DNA of 64,000 nucleotides from Brevibacillus brevis. GTDB taxonomy: Bacteria > Bacillota > Bacilli > Brevibacillales > Brevibacillaceae. The first letter of the stretch is position 1. The number at the start of each line of letters is the position of its first letter. The stretch lies in assembly GCF_022026395.1 (NCBI RefSeq), contig NZ_CP041767.1:1933501-1997500 (forward strand). Direction: 5' to 3'. Shown piece after piece: positions 27,615-35,337 of the stretch. The position numbers and the translations under genes were made by a program. The notes beneath the pieces are model-generated. The model was given only the letters and a program-made list of their open reading frames with translations. It was not told the DNA's origin and searched no databases.

Positions 27615-28409
27615 GTGGGGATAGGAATTGTCGTAACTTCCGGTAAAGGCGGCGTGGGTAAGACGACCACTTCCGCCAATTTAGGAACGGCGCTCGCATT
27701 GTTGGGACAAAAAGTTTGCATGGTAGATACCGATATTGGCTTGCGCAATCTGGATGTAGTCATGGGACTTGAGAACCGAATTATTTATGATCTGGTAGAT
27801 GTTGCAGAAGGCGCATGCCGATTGCCGCAAGCTCTGATCAAAGACAAGCGGTTTGACAATCTGGCATTGCTCCCGGCTGCTCAGACCAAGGACAAATCAG
27901 CAGTAACTCCTGAGCAGATGGAGGAAATCATTACGCAACTGAAGCGGGAATATGATTATGTCATCATCGATTGCCCTGCGGGTATTGAGCAAGGCTTCCG
28001 CAATGCGGTGGCAGGGGCTGATCAAGCAATCGTCGTGACTACACCTGAAAAAGCGGCCGTGCGCGATGCGGATAGGATTATTGGCCTGTTAGAGCGAGAA
28101 AAAATCGGAATGCCTAAGCTGGTGATCAACCGCGTTCGCTCCCATATGGTGAAAAATGGCGACATGCTGGATGTAGAAGACATTTTGGATTTGTTAGCCA
28201 TTGACTTAATTGGTGTAGTGCCGGATGATGATCATATCATTAAATCCGCGAACCAAGGTGAGCCGGCTGTAATGAATCATGAATCACGTGCTTCTATCGC
28301 GTATCGGAACGTCGCTCGTCGACTTTTGGGTGAAGCTGTTCCATTGCAACCATTGGAAGAAAAAGCGGGCGTGTTCCACAAAATGCGTAAATTCTTTGGA
28401 CTAAAATAG
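27615..28409 (+). CDS. minD: Septum site-determining ATPase MinD
   Basis: MinD is a membrane-cycling ParA-type ATPase that recruits MinC. The 264-residue protein has the deviant Walker A motif SGKGGVGKTTTSAN, the switch region DTDIGLRNLDVVMGLENR, the Walker B region YVIIDCPAGIE and a C-terminal amphipathic membrane-targeting helix (GVFHKMRKFFGLK). The GTG start at 27615 has AGAGGAGG upstream; an in-frame TTG at 27591 precedes that site. No minE-like gene is present, as is usual for rod-shaped Gram-positives that use DivIVA/MinJ instead. Confidence 0.97.
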   Translation: MGIGIVVTSGKGGVGKTTTSANLGTALALLGQKVCMVDTDIGLRNLDVVMGLENRIIYDLVDVAEGACRLPQALIKDKRFDNLALLPAAQTKDKSAVTPEQMEEIITQLKREYDYVIIDCPAGIEQGFRNAVAGADQAIVVTTPEKAAVRDADRIIGLLEREKIGMPKLVINRVRSHMVKNGDMLDVEDILDLLAIDLIGVVPDDDHIIKSANQGEPAVMNHESRASIAYRNVARRLLGEAVPLQPLEEKAGVFHKMRKFFGLK

Positions 28410-28417
28410 GTAATACA

Positions 28418-28451
28418 TGGCTCCCTTCTTTTATAGAGGGGAGTCACGTTT
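28418..28451 (+). terminator. Weak terminator-like hairpin after minD
   Basis: TGGCTCCC (28418-28425) pairs with GGGAGTCA (28439-28446) including one wobble, followed by CGTTTTC. The T tract is poor, so partial read-through into rodA is likely. Confidence 0.5.
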
Positions 28452-28466
28452 TCTAGGAGGAAACGG

Positions 28467-29597
28467 ATGGACCTGGAAAAACGTCATTTAAAAACCATTG
28501 ACTGGACCATCATTTTGATTATGGCAGGTCTGGGTGTCTTCAGCTATTTGGGGATTTCCGGTTCTGCGGCAGGTGTAGATAAGGCGCATCAGCAGGTCAT
28601 TTGGTATGTGATCGGCTTTATTGTGTTAGGTGTGACATTGCTATTTGACTATCGTCTATTCCACAACACGGCCTATGTCTTATATGCACTCGGTCTGATT
28701 CTGTTGATCGGGGTATTTCAAACAAAGCCCATTAACAATACGACGAGCTGGTATGACCTTGGCCCTGTGTTGTTTCAGCCTTCTGAACCAATGAAGCTGT
28801 TCACGATCATAACGGTTGCCCGCTTCTTGTCCAAGAGGGCAAACGATCAGGATCGGTTTTACTATTTTTATAAGCTGATTCCGGTAATGGCTTTGGTTGG
28901 TGTACCACTGCTTTTAATTTTAATTCAGCCCGATTTGGGTACAGCGATGGTTTATACGGGTATGCTTGCCACTATGCTAATCGTTGGTGGTATACGGATG
29001 AAGCATGTATTGTATATGGGCGGGCTGGTCGGCAGTTTTTTTGCCGCTATGACACTGTTGTATCAATACAAGCAGGATATCTTTTTCAAGATTATCAAGC
29101 CGTATCAGTGGGATCGGATCGTCTTTTGGATGAACCCGGATCTTGAACCGATGGGACGAGGGTTCCAGCTCAAGCAAGCCTTGATTGCTATCGGCTCAGG
29201 GCAACTGTTCGGAAAAGGGATTGATACGCCCACACAAGCGAGCTTTGGATGGGTGCCGGTAGGAGAAAGTGATTTTATCTTTACCGTCATTGCAGAAAAG
29301 CTGGGCTTTGTCGGAGCGGGCTTGCTGATGATTTTGTTTTTCGTATTGATTTACCGAATGATCCGTATCGCGATGGAGGCAAAAGATCCGTTCGGCTCCT
29401 ACGTTGTCGCGGGTGTCGTAGGGATGCTTACCTTCCAGATCTTTGAGAATATCGGGATGACAATTCAGTTGATGCCGATTACGGGTATTCCGCTACCGTT
29501 CATTAGCTACGGAGGGAGCTCGCTTGTAACCAACTTCCTGATCATTGGTGTGGTCCTCAACATTGGGATGCGTAAGGACAAGTTGCGTTTTGATTAA
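28467..29597 (+). CDS. rodA: SEDS peptidoglycan polymerase RodA
   Basis: A 376-residue SEDS-family glycosyltransferase with about ten membrane spans. Typical segments are LFQPSEPMKLF, LILIQPDLGTAMVY, GSGQLFGKGI (near the catalytic region), DFIFTVIAEKLGFVG and MTIQLMPITGIPLPFISYGG. Position next to mreBCD-PBP2 and minCD indicates the elongasome partner rather than FtsW or SpoVE. ATG with AGGAGG upstream. Ends before a long inverted-repeat terminator. Confidence 0.94.
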   Translation: MDLEKRHLKTIDWTIILIMAGLGVFSYLGISGSAAGVDKAHQQVIWYVIGFIVLGVTLLFDYRLFHNTAYVLYALGLILLIGVFQTKPINNTTSWYDLGPVLFQPSEPMKLFTIITVARFLSKRANDQDRFYYFYKLIPVMALVGVPLLLILIQPDLGTAMVYTGMLATMLIVGGIRMKHVLYMGGLVGSFFAAMTLLYQYKQDIFFKIIKPYQWDRIVFWMNPDLEPMGRGFQLKQALIAIGSGQLFGKGIDTPTQASFGWVPVGESDFIFTVIAEKLGFVGAGLLMILFFVLIYRMIRIAMEAKDPFGSYVVAGVVGMLTFQIFENIGMTIQLMPITGIPLPFISYGGSSLVTNFLIIGVVLNIGMRKDKLRFD

Positions 29598-29602
29598 ATA
29601 GT

Positions 29603-29663
29603 TGTTCAAAAAGTCTTCGGTTCTCGCCACTTTCTCGGTGTTGAATAGAAGACTTTTTGAACA
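29603..29663. terminator. Long inverted repeat, probable terminator after rodA
   Basis: A perfect 16-bp stem, TGTTCAAAAAGTCTTC (29603-29618) with GAAGACTTTTTGAACA (29648-29663), and a 29-base loop that itself can pair CCAC with GGTG. There is no following T run beyond the stem's own T5, so it may also be a small repeat element. Confidence 0.6.
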
Positions 29664-29675
29664 CTCATGAAATGC

Positions 29676-29905
29676 GTGACAAATGCAAATACTTATGCTA
29701 AAATCATCCTAAGTTAACCATTTTTACAAGTTATAGTGTTTGATTGATTGGTATGGAGTCGTACGTATTGTGAGTGACGTCACCAATTGTCAATCGCAAT
29801 TCGTATGACTTTTTTTCCTTGACGCAAAAGGCTTATCTGTAAAAAAGAGGTTAACGCTACACTCTTTCGCCTCGTGGGGCGTAATGTTCAGGGAGGTTTT
29901 GTTTC
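29676..29905 (+). promoter_or_regulatory. Promoter and long 5' leader of the cold-shock gene
   Basis: GTGACA (29676-29681), 17-base spacer, TAAAAT (29699-29704). The predicted transcript has a leader of about 195 bases before the ATG, a hallmark of csp mRNAs, whose leaders refold with temperature. The end of the leader holds a hairpin (CTTTCGCCTCGTGGGGCG) before GGGAGG. Confidence 0.65.
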
Positions 29906-30106
29906 ATGCAACAAGGTATCGTAAAATGGTTTAACGCAGAAAAAGGATACGGCTTCATCCAAGTTGAGGGTGGCGACGACGTATTCGTACACTACAGCGC
30001 AATCCAGTCAGAAGGTTTCAAATCTCTTGACGAAGGTCAAAAGGTTGAGTTCGAAATCGTTCAAGGTAGCCGTGGACCACAAGCTGCTAGCGTAACTAAA
30101 CTGTAA
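29906..30106 (+). CDS. Cold-shock protein, CspA/CspB family
   Basis: A 66-residue single cold-shock domain that binds single-stranded nucleic acids and acts as an RNA chaperone. RNP1 is KGYGFIQV and RNP2 is VFVHYSAI; the N-terminal [13 protein letters not shown] is standard. The ATG follows AGGGAGG. It is monocistronic, between its long leader and a good terminator. Several csp paralogues are normal in this group, so I do not give a letter. Confidence 0.96.
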   Translation: MQQGIVKWFNAEKGYGFIQVEGGDDVFVHYSAIQSEGFKSLDEGQKVEFEIVQGSRGPQAASVTKL

Positions 30107-30123
30107 AAATTGACAGATTCAAA

Positions 30124-30156
30124 GGCAGTCTCTCATTGGGGAGACTGTCTTTTTTG
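30124..30156 (+). terminator. Intrinsic terminator of the cold-shock gene
   Basis: GGCAGTCTC (30124-30132) pairs with GAGACTGTC (30141-30149), followed by six T. Confidence 0.9.
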
Positions 30157-30265
30157 CGTATTTCCAGCCGATACGCTGGGGCGTTGGAGAAGGACAACGC
30201 TCGTCATAAAGCAGATAGACAAGTCATAGGATGATACTAAAGGCTTGGCCTGCGGAGGGATGGAC

Positions 30266-31051
30266 ATGTTTGAAAGAGCAGATCGTGTAAAAGAACGACG
30301 GAGGGAGCGTTTGGAGCGAATCCGAACACAGTCGCGAGACAGCTATACTCCGTACGTCGATGATTGGAAAGATCCAATCGAAGAAACGCCAAACCCATTC
30401 AATGATTCGCCGCGCGAGAACGATCTGATGGACCAACCACCGTCCCATGAAAAGTGGGGCGTGCAAATTTTAGCATCTGTCTTATTGATTGGTGCTGCTT
30501 ATGTATTGTTTCAAACAACGTTGATTCCTGCCTCATGGAAAAGCTCCGCGAAGGAAGTCATGACACGGGACTTTAATTTTTCAGGCGTAGCGGACTGGTA
30601 TGAAGCGAGATTTGGACCGATTCCGACGATGCTTCCTTCGATACCTACCAATCCCCCTGCCGTGCCAGCCACGAGCACGACGAAGGATGCAAGTGCGGTA
30701 TGGAAGTTCCCGAATAGCTGGAAAGTCGTAAAATCCTATGATCCAGAGAGTGCGAATGTGATCCTGCATACGGGTATGAACGATCAAATCACGATCGGAG
30801 AAGCTGGTTGGGTTGCTTTTGTCGGTGAAAAGCCTGATTATGGGACGACAGTGATTGTTCGTCTAACCAAAGGGCGGGAGATATGGCTGGGCAATCTCGA
30901 TAGTATAGGGGTGACGAAGGACGAGGTCCTTGCACCTGGTAAAGTCATCGGAACCGCTCGGGTAATGGATCAGACATCACGTCATCTGTATGTAGGGGCC
31001 AAAGTGAATGAGCAATTTGTAAACCCCCTGGAAGTGATTCCGTTTGAATAG
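30266..31051 (+). CDS. spoIVFA: Stage IV sporulation protein FA, regulator of SpoIVFB
   Basis: SpoIVFA holds SpoIVFB and BofA in the outer forespore membrane and keeps the pro-sigma-K protease inactive until signalled. The 261-residue protein has a very basic N-terminus (RVKERRRERLERIRTQSRD), one membrane span at about residues 75-93 (VQILASVLLIGAAYVLF), and a C-terminal degenerate M23/LytM-like domain (LHTGMNDQITIGEAGWVAFV onward) without the full zinc ligands. The ATG at 30266 has GGAGGG five to ten bases upstream. It overlaps spoIVFB by eight bases. BofC, which acts in the same checkpoint, is also in this window. Confidence 0.9.
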   Translation: MFERADRVKERRRERLERIRTQSRDSYTPYVDDWKDPIEETPNPFNDSPRENDLMDQPPSHEKWGVQILASVLLIGAAYVLFQTTLIPASWKSSAKEVMTRDFNFSGVADWYEARFGPIPTMLPSIPTNPPAVPATSTTKDASAVWKFPNSWKVVKSYDPESANVILHTGMNDQITIGEAGWVAFVGEKPDYGTTVIVRLTKGREIWLGNLDSIGVTKDEVLAPGKVIGTARVMDQTSRHLYVGAKVNEQFVNPLEVIPFE

Positions 31052-31880
31052 GGGAGGCTGGCTCGACATTCGGTTTCGCATTCACCTGCTATTTTGGGCG
31101 GTGATTGGCTTGTCCGTGGTGACAGGCCATTTTTTGGAGGTCATTACCTTGTTTGTCATCGTGCTGATCCATGAATTGGGGCATGTAGCGATGGCGCGTG
31201 AGCTCGGATGGACCGTAAAAGAAGTGCAGCTTCTGCCTTTTGGTGGAGTAGCGACGATGGAAGACTCGTATGCTACGGACCCAATGGATGAGATTGTCGT
31301 GGCGCTCGCAGGGCCCTTCTTAAATATGGTGATGATGGCTGCCTCGTACTTGTTTTGGTTTATGGGGATTTGGACGGAAGAGTGGGCCCGCTTTTTCTTG
31401 GTAAGCAATTTGACGATTGCGATGTTTAACCTGTTGCCAATCTGGCCATTGGATGGCGGGAGAATCTTGTTGGCCGTTCTATGCTGGTTTATGTCGTATA
31501 GGCAGGCGACGATGATATCGATGTCCGGAAGTACGCTGTTTGCGGGGATCATGGTGGGGATGTCCAGCCTGGAGTTGAAGTACAACTTAGCAGTAATCGG
31601 GATTTATTTATTGACGTTGAACATTCAGGCGTTTTTGCGGTTTCCTTATCAATTTTTTCGCTTCCTGGTGGAAAAATACGACCGGCAGCAAAAAGAAGCT
31701 GCTGTTCAAGCGATACGCGTGCATCCCGAGGAAACGGTACTGGCTGTCTCGCACAAGCTTCGGCGAGGATGCTCCCATCTTTTCTACGTACAAGGGGCGG
31801 GTCTCTTGGCAGAGGAACAGCTCTTGTATGCCCTTTTGTTTGAGCAAAAGCACGACGCTGCAGTGGGCAAGCTCCTTTAG
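31044..31880 (+). CDS. spoIVFB: Stage IV sporulation intramembrane protease FB
   Basis: SpoIVFB is an M50 (site-2-type) metalloprotease that cleaves pro-sigma-K in the mother cell. Zinc motif LIHELGHVAMA and a later LPIWPLDGGRILL, supplying the third ligand, are both intact. About six membrane spans precede a C-terminal CBS-like region (VQAIRVHPEETVLAVSHKLR). The start is uncertain: TTG at 31044 gives MNRGGWLDIRF, similar to the Bacillus N-terminus, but the clear GGGGAGG lies inside this frame and points to ATT at 31068 as a possible rare start. Overlap with spoIVFA indicates coupling. Confidence 0.92.
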   Translation: MNRGGWLDIRFRIHLLFWAVIGLSVVTGHFLEVITLFVIVLIHELGHVAMARELGWTVKEVQLLPFGGVATMEDSYATDPMDEIVVALAGPFLNMVMMAASYLFWFMGIWTEEWARFFLVSNLTIAMFNLLPIWPLDGGRILLAVLCWFMSYRQATMISMSGSTLFAGIMVGMSSLELKYNLAVIGIYLLTLNIQAFLRFPYQFFRFLVEKYDRQQKEAAVQAIRVHPEETVLAVSHKLRRGCSHLFYVQGAGLLAEEQLLYALLFEQKHDAAVGKLL

Positions 31881-31890
31881 ACATTAGTCC

Positions 31891-32430
31891 TTAATCAGCA
31901 GGAGCGATCCATTCCATCAGCCAGCAATCACGCATGCTTCCTTCGTGCCATTCGTGCCGAGGAAGCTCTTTTACTTTTCGAAAGCCACATTTTTCGTAGC
32001 AACGGAGGGCTCGTTCATTCCATGCTTGCGGGTCAATGGCTACTTTTTGAACTCGTTTTTCCGTGTGGAGATAGTGGAGGATAGCTTTAACGAGCTGAGT
32101 GCCAATACCGCGATTCCAGTAAATAGGCTCTCCGATGAACTGGTCCATACCGTAGACAACGTCGTCTTTTGCATACCCATACTGTTGTTTTGCCGGGGCA
32201 TCGAGCGGATAAAATTGCACATAGCCAATTGGTTTATCCGCGTATATGATCAGGCAGCGGGTTTCACCGTCGTCTTCTGAAAAAAAGCTTTGCAGTACGA
32301 GGGACTCGTCATGTGGCCGATCGCGACCTTCATAATAGGCCAAAACGCGCTCGTCAGAAAGCCATTTGACTAAATGAACGGAATCGTTAGGGGATAATGT
32401 TCTTATTTTAAGATCACCAGTATGAATCAT
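31891..32430 (-). CDS. GNAT acetyltransferase, AAC(6')-Ie-like
   Basis: A 179-residue GNAT N-acetyltransferase with strong resemblance, from memory, to the acetyltransferase half of the bifunctional aminoglycoside enzyme AAC(6')-Ie: KWLSDERVLAYYEGRD near the N-terminus, DVVYGMDQFIGEPIYWNRGI in the centre including the start of the acetyl-CoA loop, and ERALRCYEKCGFRKVKELPR near the C-terminus. It lacks the phosphotransferase half. The ATG has AAAGGAG upstream. It is transcribed opposite to its neighbours and interrupts the spoIVFB-rplU order known from Bacillus, suggesting insertion. Activity against aminoglycosides is inference only. Confidence 0.82.
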   Translation of the reverse strand: MIHTGDLKIRTLSPNDSVHLVKWLSDERVLAYYEGRDRPHDESLVLQSFFSEDDGETRCLIIYADKPIGYVQFYPLDAPAKQQYGYAKDDVVYGMDQFIGEPIYWNRGIGTQLVKAILHYLHTEKRVQKVAIDPQAWNERALRCYEKCGFRKVKELPRHEWHEGSMRDCWLMEWIAPAD

Positions 32431-32537
32431 GGTTTATCTCCTTTACCTTGACTTGGTAGCTATGTTAGATTACTTCCTATGAGCCCGGTTATCCTTCTTT
32501 TGGGCAACGTTTGTACGGGGAATAAGGAGTGAAAGCA

Positions 32538-34013
32538 GTGAAGCAAGTAGCAATCAGTGCACAAGGTGGCAGCATCCGCATCGCATTTATGGAAAACGGG
32601 AAATTACAGGAATGGCGTACACAGGATGTGGGGACACACGCAAGCGTTGGTGACATTTATCAAGGACGGATCGCAGATGTGAAGCCTGGTATCCAATCTG
32701 CTTTTGTTGATATTGGTACAGGTCAAAATGCTTATTTGTACGTAGATGACACGGTCGGTGTGGAGCCGGGTGGAACAGCGAAACCAAGTATTGCGGAACG
32801 TGTTCACGTAGGGCAAAAGGTATTGGTTCAAGTGAGTAAAGAGGCGATGGAAATGAAGGCGCCAAAAATCACGATGCGGATCAGCTTGCAGGGGCGTTAC
32901 CTGGTGTACCTTCCGACTGAAGAAAGCATTTCACTTTCGCGTAAAATATCCGATGATACCAAACGAAAACGACTGCAACAGGTTATCTCTTCGACAGTAG
33001 AGCAAGGGGAAGGCTGCATTCTGCGCACGGAAGCAGCGGAAGCAGAAGAGCAGACACTCATTAGTGAATTGACTTATTTGCGCAAACGCTGGCAGGATAT
33101 GCTGCGAACAGCGGAGGGACTGCGCTCGACCGGGCGGATTTTTCAGGATGCCGAGTTGATTGAGGTAGCGCTCCGAGATGGCTTGGCGAACGGAATGGAT
33201 GAGGTGTTGGTAGAAGGTGCGGCGACTCATCAGGAGGTAAAAGCGGCGTTGGCAGCTCTTGCTCCGGAAGTACAAGAGAAGCTTCGCTGGTATCAGGGCA
33301 AACAGCCGCTCTTTGACTTCTTGGGAGTCGAGGCAGAGTTGATTCGTGCTCGTGATCGACAAGTCCCGCTTAAGAGTGGAGGGTCCTTGGTCATTGATAG
33401 GACAGAAGCGATGACGGTCATCGATGTAAACACCGGTTCATTCACTGGTGGGGGAGGGCAACAGCGGGAGCAGGCAGTGACGGCGACCAATCTGGAGGCG
33501 GTAGCTGAAATTGCCCGGCAGCTGCGGCTGCGAGACATCGGTGGCATCGTGATCATTGATTTCATTGACATGAAAGAGCAGGGCAATAAGGAACGAGTGA
33601 TCGCGCGATTGAAACAAGAGCTGGCGAAGGACCCTGTGCCTTCGACTGTTCTCGGGATGACGTCGCTCGGATTAGTCGAGATGACGCGAAAAAGAGTTCG
33701 TGCGAGCCTGATGGAGCGGTTGACGGAGCCATGTGAGGCATGCAAGGGTCGAGGGAGAGTTTGGCGAGTAGACGAGCTGTTCCGGCGCTTGTACGCGGAA
33801 GTCACCGCTTTGGCAAAGAGCCAAGATGCAGAGGCTGTTCTCGTGGACATGCCACCAAGAGTGTTGGATATGATAGACGAGTGGGAAAAAGCAGAAGGAA
33901 TTACATGGCCTGTCCAGATCTATAAGCGGCTGGTCCCTTCTATGAGTCCAGACAATTTTCAAATTGGATACGTCGGAAATCGGGCAGAGGCACAGCGATT
34001 ACAATCGAAATAA
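32538..34013 (+). CDS. rng: Ribonuclease G / RNase E family endonuclease
   Basis: A 491-residue RNase E/G-type single-strand endoribonuclease. It has an S1 domain near residues 30-120 (VGDIYQGRIADVKPGIQSAF), catalytic-domain segments VIDRTEAMTVIDVNTGSFTG and GGIVIIDFIDM with the metal-binding aspartates, and a zinc-link CEACKGRGR. Length fits RNase G, without the long degradosome tail of RNase E. GTG at 32538 has AAGGAG upstream; a GTG at 32529 overlaps that site. Many Firmicutes rely on RNase Y and J instead and lack this enzyme. Here it immediately precedes the rplU operon. Confidence 0.93.
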   Translation: MKQVAISAQGGSIRIAFMENGKLQEWRTQDVGTHASVGDIYQGRIADVKPGIQSAFVDIGTGQNAYLYVDDTVGVEPGGTAKPSIAERVHVGQKVLVQVSKEAMEMKAPKITMRISLQGRYLVYLPTEESISLSRKISDDTKRKRLQQVISSTVEQGEGCILRTEAAEAEEQTLISELTYLRKRWQDMLRTAEGLRSTGRIFQDAELIEVALRDGLANGMDEVLVEGAATHQEVKAALAALAPEVQEKLRWYQGKQPLFDFLGVEAELIRARDRQVPLKSGGSLVIDRTEAMTVIDVNTGSFTGGGGQQREQAVTATNLEAVAEIARQLRLRDIGGIVIIDFIDMKEQGNKERVIARLKQELAKDPVPSTVLGMTSLGLVEMTRKRVRASLMERLTEPCEACKGRGRVWRVDELFRRLYAEVTALAKSQDAEAVLVDMPPRVLDMIDEWEKAEGITWPVQIYKRLVPSMSPDNFQIGYVGNRAEAQRLQSK

Positions 34014-34159
34014 CTTGACTGGGCTATTGTAGCTATGATAACCTAATGGTTGTCATGCAGATATGCCTCGTGCATACTGTAACCGCACGAATCAGGTACA
34101 TAAGCCGTCGCTTGTCGACGCACCTGTAAAGGCGAGTCTGAGTATAGGAGGTGCACACA
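34013..34159 (+). promoter_or_regulatory. Promoter and L21-type leader of rplU-prp-rpmA
   Basis: A TTGACT at the end of rng with a weak -10 (TATGATAACC region) can start a transcript. The 120-base leader before rplU is rich in pairing elements, such as TGCAGATATGCCTCGTGCA and GTCGCTTGTCGAC, and resembles the L21 leader known upstream of rplU in Bacillus, an autoregulatory site. The exact structure match was not computed. Confidence 0.55.
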
Positions 34160-34471
34160 GTGTACGCAATTATCGAAACCGGTGGAAAGCAATACAAAGT
34201 TGAAGAGGGAGCAGTTCTCTTCATCGAGAAATTGGCTGGCAACGAAGGAGACGTTGTTACTTTTGACAAAGTTCTCTTCGTAAGCAAAGACGGCAAAGTT
34301 ACTGCAGGAGCTCCTACAGTAGCTGGTGCAACGGTAACTGGTAAAGTAGAAAAACACGGTAAAGCTGCAAAAATTATCGTGTACAAATACAAAGCCAAGA
34401 AAAACTACCGTCGCAAGCAAGGTCACCGTCAACCATTCACCAAAGTTGTGATCGAGAAGATCAACGCTTAA
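34160..34471 (+). CDS. rplU: 50S ribosomal protein L21
   Basis: A 103-residue L21 protein starting [17 protein letters not shown] and ending in the basic [20 protein letters not shown], the rRNA-binding region. GTG at 34160 has GGAGGTG upstream; an in-frame GTG at 34151 overlaps that site. First gene of rplU-prp-rpmA, the conserved L21-L27 cluster. Confidence 0.98.
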   Translation: MYAIIETGGKQYKVEEGAVLFIEKLAGNEGDVVTFDKVLFVSKDGKVTAGAPTVAGATVTGKVEKHGKAAKIIVYKYKAKKNYRRKQGHRQPFTKVVIEKINA

Positions 34472-34484
34472 TTGGTGACTTGTT

Positions 34485-34835
34485 ATGATTGAAGTGATCG
34501 TGAGCCGTGCGCAGCACGGTATCCATGAAATTAGTATTTCCGGACATGCCAATGCGGGTGCCTATGGGGCAGACATCGTTTGTTCTGCTGTATCAGGCAT
34601 CAGCTTTGGTATATTAAACGCCATCCAACCTTTGACCGGCATCACTCCTGATGTCGCTGTCGCACAAGAAGGCGGTGGGTTCTTGAAGTGGAGTCTTTCT
34701 TCTTCAGAGGATGAGACTGCACGCGAGAAACAACAGCTTTTGGCAGAGAGCATGGTAATTGCTCTTTTGTCAGTTGAGGCGAATTACGGTAAATACGTAA
34801 AAGTAAATGATCGTAAATGGCAGGGAGGTGTCTGA
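34485..34835 (+). CDS. prp: Ribosomal-processing cysteine protease Prp
   Basis: Prp removes the N-terminal extension of ribosomal protein L27 in Firmicutes. The 116-residue product has the catalytic His21 in [11 protein letters not shown] and Cys33 in [11 protein letters not shown], spaced 12 residues apart as in the family. The Bacillus homologue is YsxB. The gene lies between rplU and rpmA, 13 bases after the first and one base before the second, so its output tracks its substrate. Confidence 0.97.
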   Translation: MIEVIVSRAQHGIHEISISGHANAGAYGADIVCSAVSGISFGILNAIQPLTGITPDVAVAQEGGGFLKWSLSSSEDETAREKQQLLAESMVIALLSVEANYGKYVKVNDRKWQGGV

Positions 34836-34836
34836 T

Positions 34837-35136
34837 ATGAACATGCTGTTTAACTTGGACCTTCAGTTTTTCGCATCGAAAAAAGGGGTAGGTTCCACAA
34901 AGAACGGTCGCGATTCCATTTCCAAACGTCTGGGCGTGAAACGTGGCGACGGGCAATTCGTTACTGCTGGTAACATTCTCGTTCGTCAACGCGGAACTAA
35001 GATTTACCCAGGTGCGAACGTAATGAAAGGCGGAGACGACACTCTGTTTGCAACTGCAGATGGTGTTGTTCGTTTCAAGCGTCTGGGCCGTGATCGCAAA
35101 CAAGTTGTGATCGAGCCGGTTGCTTCCGAAGCGTAA
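34837..35136 (+). CDS. rpmA: 50S ribosomal protein L27 with cleavable N-terminus
   Basis: A 99-residue L27. The N-terminus [20 protein letters not shown] contains the Prp recognition sequence; in the family cleavage occurs after the two phenylalanines, leaving ASKKG. The rest ([20 protein letters not shown]) is standard. The ATG at 34837 has GGGAGGTG upstream; an earlier in-frame start at 34807 lies inside prp. Followed by a strong terminator. Confidence 0.97.
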   Translation: MNMLFNLDLQFFASKKGVGSTKNGRDSISKRLGVKRGDGQFVTAGNILVRQRGTKIYPGANVMKGGDDTLFATADGVVRFKRLGRDRKQVVIEPVASEA

Positions 35137-35147
35137 ATATTTGTTAA

Positions 35148-35181
35148 GAAAAACCCAGCGATATAGCTGGGTTTTCTTTTT
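35148..35181 (+). terminator. Intrinsic terminator of rplU-prp-rpmA
   Basis: GAAAAACCCAGC (35148-35159) pairs with GCTGGGTTTTC (35166-35176), followed by TTTTT. Confidence 0.93.
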
Positions 35182-35204
35182 GTCCGGCTCTTTTTTAACG
35201 AGCA

Positions 35205-35299
35205 GGAATTTAAAAATTCCGGAGCGCATAAAAACTTCCAGTAAAACGCGGTCGCTCTTCTATGATTTTGCCTCGAAAGAGGTTTTTTTATGGTACAAT
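35205..35299 (+). ncRNA. Leader-type RNA element, copy B, before spo0B
   Basis: A first hairpin pairs GGAATT (35205-35210) with AATTCC (35215-35220). The core is GCGCATAAAAACTTCCA and then GTAAAACGCGGTCGCTCT. It ends in CCTCGAAAGAGG plus seven T (35271-35289). It shares the core and the terminator stem with copy A before mreB. TACAAT at 35294-35299, just downstream, looks like a -10, so the element might instead mark the end of an upstream transcript. Confidence 0.6.
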
Positions 35300-35337
35300 A
35301 GATGGGAAAGATATTCTTATCGACTTGGGTGAATGTG

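Noticed and set aside
28418..28451. Riboswitch or attenuator before rodA
   Set aside because: Only one short hairpin is present; it is better read as a weak terminator after minD.
31870..31907. GCTCCT...AGGAGC pairing between spoIVFB and the acetyltransferase gene as a terminator
   Set aside because: Six-base stem with a loop of more than 20 bases and no T tract.
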